Shown here: piece by piece, positions 7,881 through 10,395 of the stretch | Position numbering within the stretch: the stretch's first letter is position 1 | Layout of the letters: each line of letters starts with the position of its first letter | From: Flavobacteriaceae bacterium | Lineage (GTDB): Bacteria > Bacteroidota > Bacteroidia > Flavobacteriales > Flavobacteriaceae | DNA length: 10,395 nucleotides | Direction of reading: 5' to 3' | Assembly: GCA_023700885.1 (NCBI GenBank) | Contig: JAMPYA010000063.1 | Coordinates: 1 to 10,395, forward strand | Position numbers and translations under genes: made by a program | The notes under the pieces: generated by a model | The model's input: only the letters and a program-made list of their open reading frames with translations | Databases searched by the model: none | What the model was told of the DNA's origin: nothing

Positions 7881-8659
7881 TGGACATTAAAGACATTATA
7901 AAACCAGAAAATTTAGTTTATAAAAATACTGAATTAATGACAGACAATACCCTTTCGTATTGTCCTGGATGTGGACATGGTACTGCTCATAATGTAGTTA
8001 TGGGAGTTATTGAAGAGTTAGGTATTTCTGAAGACACCATTGGTGTTGCACCAGTAGGTTGCTCAGTTCTTGCATATGAATTTATGGATGTTGACATGCA
8101 ACAGGCTGCTCATGGTAGAGCTCCAGCAGTTGCAACTGCAATAGCTCGTACTTGGCCTGATAAATACGTTTTTACTTATCAAGGTGATGGCGATTTAGCT
8201 GCCATTGGTACTGCAGAAACAATTCATGCTTGTAACCGTGGAGAAAACATTGTTATCATTTTTGTTAACAATGGTATTTACGGGATGACTGGCGGACAAA
8301 TGGCGCCTACAACCTTACCAAATATGCCATCTTCAACATCGCCTTATGGTAGAGATACTGCAACTACAGGATTTCCGCTGAAAATTACTGAATTAGTTGC
8401 AAATTTACCAGGAGTTTACAGCGCTTCAAGACACGCAGTTCACACTCACAAACACGTGCGTAAAGCTAAAAAAGCTATTGAGAAAGCTTTTAAAGATACT
8501 CGATTAAAAAAAGGACTTTCTATCATTGAAATTGTATCGAATTGTAATTCTGGATGGAAGATGACTCCATGTCAATCTAATCAATGGATGGAAGAAAATA
8601 TGTTTCCTTTTTATGAATTAGGCGATATAAAAGTAAATGGTAAACTTGTAAATAAATAG
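7880..8659 (+). CDS. 2-oxoacid:ferredoxin oxidoreductase, beta (TPP-binding) subunit
   Basis: This 259-residue subunit binds the diphosphate end of TPP with Mg2+. The signature CPGCGHG starts at Cys28; Cys28 and Cys31 are at the N-terminus, as in the KOR/VOR beta chain, where they can contribute to cluster binding. The TPP/Mg motif is complete: GDGD (102-105), Asn130-Asn131 and YGMTGGQ (134-140). VAPVGCSV (57-63) and HGRAPAVATAIAR (79-90 region) are conserved in the family. Unlike the neighbouring E1 enzyme, the metal ligands here are the textbook GDGD...NN. It overlaps the alpha gene by one base and ends 5 bases before the gamma gene, so it is in the middle of a coupled operon. It is closest in appearance to KorB/VorA; the exact substrate is not determined. 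Confidence 0.94.
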   Translation: MDIKDIIKPENLVYKNTELMTDNTLSYCPGCGHGTAHNVVMGVIEELGISEDTIGVAPVGCSVLAYEFMDVDMQQAAHGRAPAVATAIARTWPDKYVFTYQGDGDLAAIGTAETIHACNRGENIVIIFVNNGIYGMTGGQMAPTTLPNMPSSTSPYGRDTATTGFPLKITELVANLPGVYSASRHAVHTHKHVRKAKKAIEKAFKDTRLKKGLSIIEIVSNCNSGWKMTPCQSNQWMEENMFPFYELGDIKVNGKLVNK

Positions 8660-8664
8660 TAATT

Positions 8665-9228
8665 ATGACAGAAGAATTAATTATAGCCGGTTTTGGCGGA
8701 CAAGGAGTTTTATCATTAGGTAAAATTTTAGCTTATTCTGGCATTATGCAAAATCAAGAAGTAAGTTGGATGCCTTCATACGGACCAGAAATGCGCGGAG
8801 GAACTGCAAATGTTACTGTTATTTTAAGTGACGAAAGAATCAGTTCTCCTTATTTAAAATTATTTGATACCGCTATTATTCTAAATCAACAATCTATGGA
8901 TAAATTTGAAAGCAGTGTTAAACCAGGAGGTGTATTAATTTACGATCCAAACGGAATCAGTATTCATCCAAAGAGAAAAGATATCTTTATTTATCAAATT
9001 GACGCTAATAATATAGCCTCAGATATGGGGAATAAAAAAGTTTATAATATGGTCATCATGGGCGGCTATCTTAAGGCTAAACCAGTTGTACAACTTGACA
9101 ATGTTGTGGAAGGCTTAAAAAAATCATTACCAGAACGTTACTATAATTTAATTCCGCTTAATGTAGAAGCTATTCAAAAAGGAATGGAAAATTTAGTAAC
9201 TATAAATCAAGAACTCATTTTAAATTAA
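8665..9228 (+). CDS. 2-oxoacid:ferredoxin oxidoreductase, gamma subunit
   Basis: This 187-residue gamma chain (POR/KOR gamma domain) is thought to help bind CoA and stabilise the alpha-beta core. The N-terminus has the glycine loop GFGGQGVLSLGK (9-20), followed by the family signature YGPEMRGGTANVTV (about 39-52). The C-terminal part (about residues 120-170), with NKKVYNMVIMGGYLKA and then LPERYYNLIPLN, also matches gamma subunits. The length is normal and no key segment is missing. It starts 5 bases after the beta stop codon and is the last gene of the operon; a strong terminator follows about 20 bases downstream. With delta, alpha and beta it completes a four-subunit enzyme. Confidence 0.92.
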   Translation: MTEELIIAGFGGQGVLSLGKILAYSGIMQNQEVSWMPSYGPEMRGGTANVTVILSDERISSPYLKLFDTAIILNQQSMDKFESSVKPGGVLIYDPNGISIHPKRKDIFIYQIDANNIASDMGNKKVYNMVIMGGYLKAKPVVQLDNVVEGLKKSLPERYYNLIPLNVEAIQKGMENLVTINQELILN

Positions 9229-9247
9229 TATTTAGATTACTTTAATT

Positions 9248-9281
9248 AAAAGGTCAAATTAAACAAATTTGACCTTTTTTT
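9248..9281 (+). terminator. Strong intrinsic terminator after the ferredoxin-oxidoreductase operon
   Basis: A perfect 13-bp stem pairs AAAAGGTCAAATT (9248-9260) with AATTTGACCTTTT (9266-9278), with loop AAACA and a run of seven T at 9275-9281. It ends the four-gene operon 20 bases after its last stop codon. The A-rich/T-rich base makes it potentially bidirectional, but there is no convergent gene. Confidence 0.93.
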
Positions 9282-9398
9282 GTTAGGCTTATTAATTAAA
9301 TTCTGTTTAAATGTGTAAAAAGATTTAACTTAAATTAATTTTAACTATTTATTAATATTTAATTATTAACTTAGCGTGCTTTAGTTAAAGAAAAGGTG

Positions 9399-10163
9399 AT
9401 GAATTTTGAAGATAAACAAAATAAAAATCAACTAGACTGTAATCCTTTACCCGTTGATGCTATTCTTGACCTTAAAAAGGCAAAGAGTCAGTATATTGGG
9501 CAGTTGGTTCATAATTTAAAAAATCCTGTAGGCTCTGCACTTTCTTTTAGTGATATGATTTTAGAAGATCTTGAAAGCTATTCTCCTGACAAATTAAAGC
9601 GCCATTTAAATATCATAAAGTCTTCCTGCGAAGCCGCTTTACATCAATTAGATATCTTATTAATTGAATCCAGAATTGAAATTAAAACTTTAGATTTAAA
9701 TTTACAAGAAACGCTATTTTCTGATTTAATTAAAACTTGCTTGGAAACTAATGAAAAACATTTTTTTAAAAATAATTTTACCATTGAACAAAATTTTTCT
9801 AAGGATGAATTTAAAATAAAATTGGACCGTAGCGTAATTAAACACACTTTACATGGATTAATTCAATTTTTACTTTTACACTCTGGAAATAATTCTACTC
9901 TAAAAATAGATTTAAATCTTGCAGACAACTTACTTTTGTTAAGTTTTGAAAGCAATCAATGTAATAACTGTGATGAAAAAATTGAGTGTTTTAAACTTGA
10001 AGACTCAGAAGAAAACAATGAAATTTTTAACTTACACCAAGAGAAGTATCTAAATTTTAAGGCTATTTCATTTATTGCTCAAAAACATAAGGGCTACTTT
10101 ACTTTAACAAAAAATAAATCGCATTCTTTAGTTCTCACATTTGCAATTGCTACTAATCTTTAA
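9399..10163 (+). CDS. Small soluble histidine-kinase-like protein with intact H-box but degenerate ATPase domain (candidate phosphotransferase)
   Basis: The product is 254 residues, with no membrane segment or sensor domain. Residues about 28-90 read as a HisKA dimerisation helix pair: HNLKNP (38-43) is the H-box with predicted phospho-acceptor His38, followed by a second helix (about 64-90). Residues about 100-254 follow the layout of a HATPase_c domain (beta strands, a helix at 145-160, a final FTLTKNKSHSLVLTFAI hairpin). However, the N-box is replaced by LIQFLLLHS, and the DxGxG and GxGxG boxes are absent; the region where G2 should be reads FKAISFIAQKHKG. The acidic residue normally after the H-box His is Asn, while the +4 Asn is kept. 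Spo0B and ChpT are known His phosphotransferases with this fold and no ATPase function, so that role is a reasonable inference. Translation may start at ATG 9399 or at GTG 9396 immediately before it; AAAAGG just upstream is a rare Shine-Dalgarno-like sequence here. No partner response regulator is visible. Confidence 0.72.
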   Translation: MNFEDKQNKNQLDCNPLPVDAILDLKKAKSQYIGQLVHNLKNPVGSALSFSDMILEDLESYSPDKLKRHLNIIKSSCEAALHQLDILLIESRIEIKTLDLNLQETLFSDLIKTCLETNEKHFFKNNFTIEQNFSKDEFKIKLDRSVIKHTLHGLIQFLLLHSGNNSTLKIDLNLADNLLLLSFESNQCNNCDEKIECFKLEDSEENNEIFNLHQEKYLNFKAISFIAQKHKGYFTLTKNKSHSLVLTFAIATNL

Positions 10164-10201
10164 GATTACAATCAATTATATTAATACAATTTCAATCTAT
10201 T

Positions 10202-10236
10202 GGTTTCTATTAATTAAAAATAGAGACCCCATTTTT
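10202..10236 (+). terminator. Possible weak intrinsic terminator after the histidine-kinase-like gene
   Basis: GGTTTCTATT (10202-10211) pairs with AATAGAGACC (10219-10228) over 10 bp with one G-U pair and a 7-base loop. It is followed by CCA and only five T (10232-10236), so the U tract is poor and displaced. It lies 39 bases after the stop codon at 10163, a sensible place for a terminator. Confidence 0.4.
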
Positions 10237-10318
10237 AGCAATAATTTAGTATGATTCTAAATTCAAATATTCTTAAATTAGCCACTATTAATTCAAAGAT
10301 AATTTAAACAAACAAAAA

Positions 10319-10395
10319 GTGAAAAAAATAATTAATTTAACGGTTACACTTATATTAGTGATGAATACTGCAATCGCACAACAAAAGGATATTGA
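10319..10395 (+). CDS. N-terminus of a secreted protein (partial, signal peptide only)
   Basis: From GTG at 10319 the frame is open to the window edge and encodes 25 residues that look like a complete signal peptide: a Lys-Lys start, the hydrophobic core INLTVTLILVM, and a cleavage region NTAIA|QQKD. A signal peptide ending in Ala followed by Gln is typical of Bacteroidota exported proteins. There is no Cys, so this is not a lipoprotein. GTG is the likely start because it gives the KK n-region; the only in-frame ATG (10361) would destroy the signal peptide. The leader is A/T-rich without a Shine-Dalgarno sequence, and no clear promoter is visible in the 155 bases before it. The mature function cannot be told. 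Confidence 0.65.
   Translation, partial: MKKIINLTVTLILVMNTAIAQQKDI

Noticed and set aside
10154..10168. Short palindrome TAATCTT-T-AAGATTA across the stop codon of the histidine-kinase-like gene
   Set aside because: With 7-bp arms and a 1-base centre it cannot form a stable hairpin and has no T tract; probably coincidence.
10294..10301. CAAAGATA, a minus-strand match to TAnnTTTG
   Set aside because: There is no -33 partner at the right spacing and no minus-strand gene for it to drive; such matches are expected by chance in AT-rich DNA.

Overview
The window is AT-rich chromosomal DNA from a Bacteroidota bacterium, most likely Flavobacteriales or a close relative. The evidence is the Bacteroidota-type promoter signature (TTTG, then TAnnTTTG), the near absence of Shine-Dalgarno sequences, the start codons set in A/T-rich leaders, signal peptides ending in Gln-rich sites after 'FG' or 'IA', and the fused alpha/beta E1 dehydrogenase typical of this phylum. 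Every gene is on the + strand. I see no mobile element, tRNA, rRNA or CRISPR array.

Layout. (1) Positions 1-66 hold the last codons of an upstream gene, probably uvrA. A LOG-family nucleotide-monophosphate phosphoribohydrolase-like gene follows (105-815). (2) Positions 1005-3830 encode a large exported protein that reads as an M1-aminopeptidase-like ectodomain without zinc ligands, joined to a C-terminal outer-membrane beta-barrel; it appears to start at TTG. (3) Positions 3972-6422 encode a fused E1 alpha/beta subunit of a branched-chain-type 2-oxoacid dehydrogenase, with a good promoter in front and a strong intrinsic terminator behind. (4) Positions 6542-9228 form a tight four-gene operon for a ferredoxin-dependent 2-oxoacid oxidoreductase (VOR/KOR type: ferredoxin delta, alpha, TPP-binding beta, gamma). 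It has its own -7 box, a perfect 12-bp palindrome where the -33 box should be, and a strong terminator. (5) Positions 9399-10163 encode a small soluble histidine-kinase-like protein that keeps the H-box but has lost the ATP-binding boxes. (6) At 10319 a secreted-protein gene begins with a signal peptide and runs off the window.

How the genes relate. Blocks 3 and 4 are two chemically distinct ways to oxidise 2-oxoacids to acyl-CoA: an E1/E2/E3 route delivering electrons to NAD and a ferredoxin-linked route that is reversible and oxygen-sensitive in many relatives. They sit side by side but are separated by a terminator and a separate promoter, which suggests they can be switched independently. 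The E2 and E3 partners are not in this window.

Most of the window is conserved housekeeping and central metabolism rather than an accessory island. The points most worth a second look are the pseudo-peptidase/barrel fusion, the pseudo-histidine-kinase, the reciprocal swap of predicted Mg2+ ligands in E1, and the palindrome in the promoter of the oxidoreductase operon.
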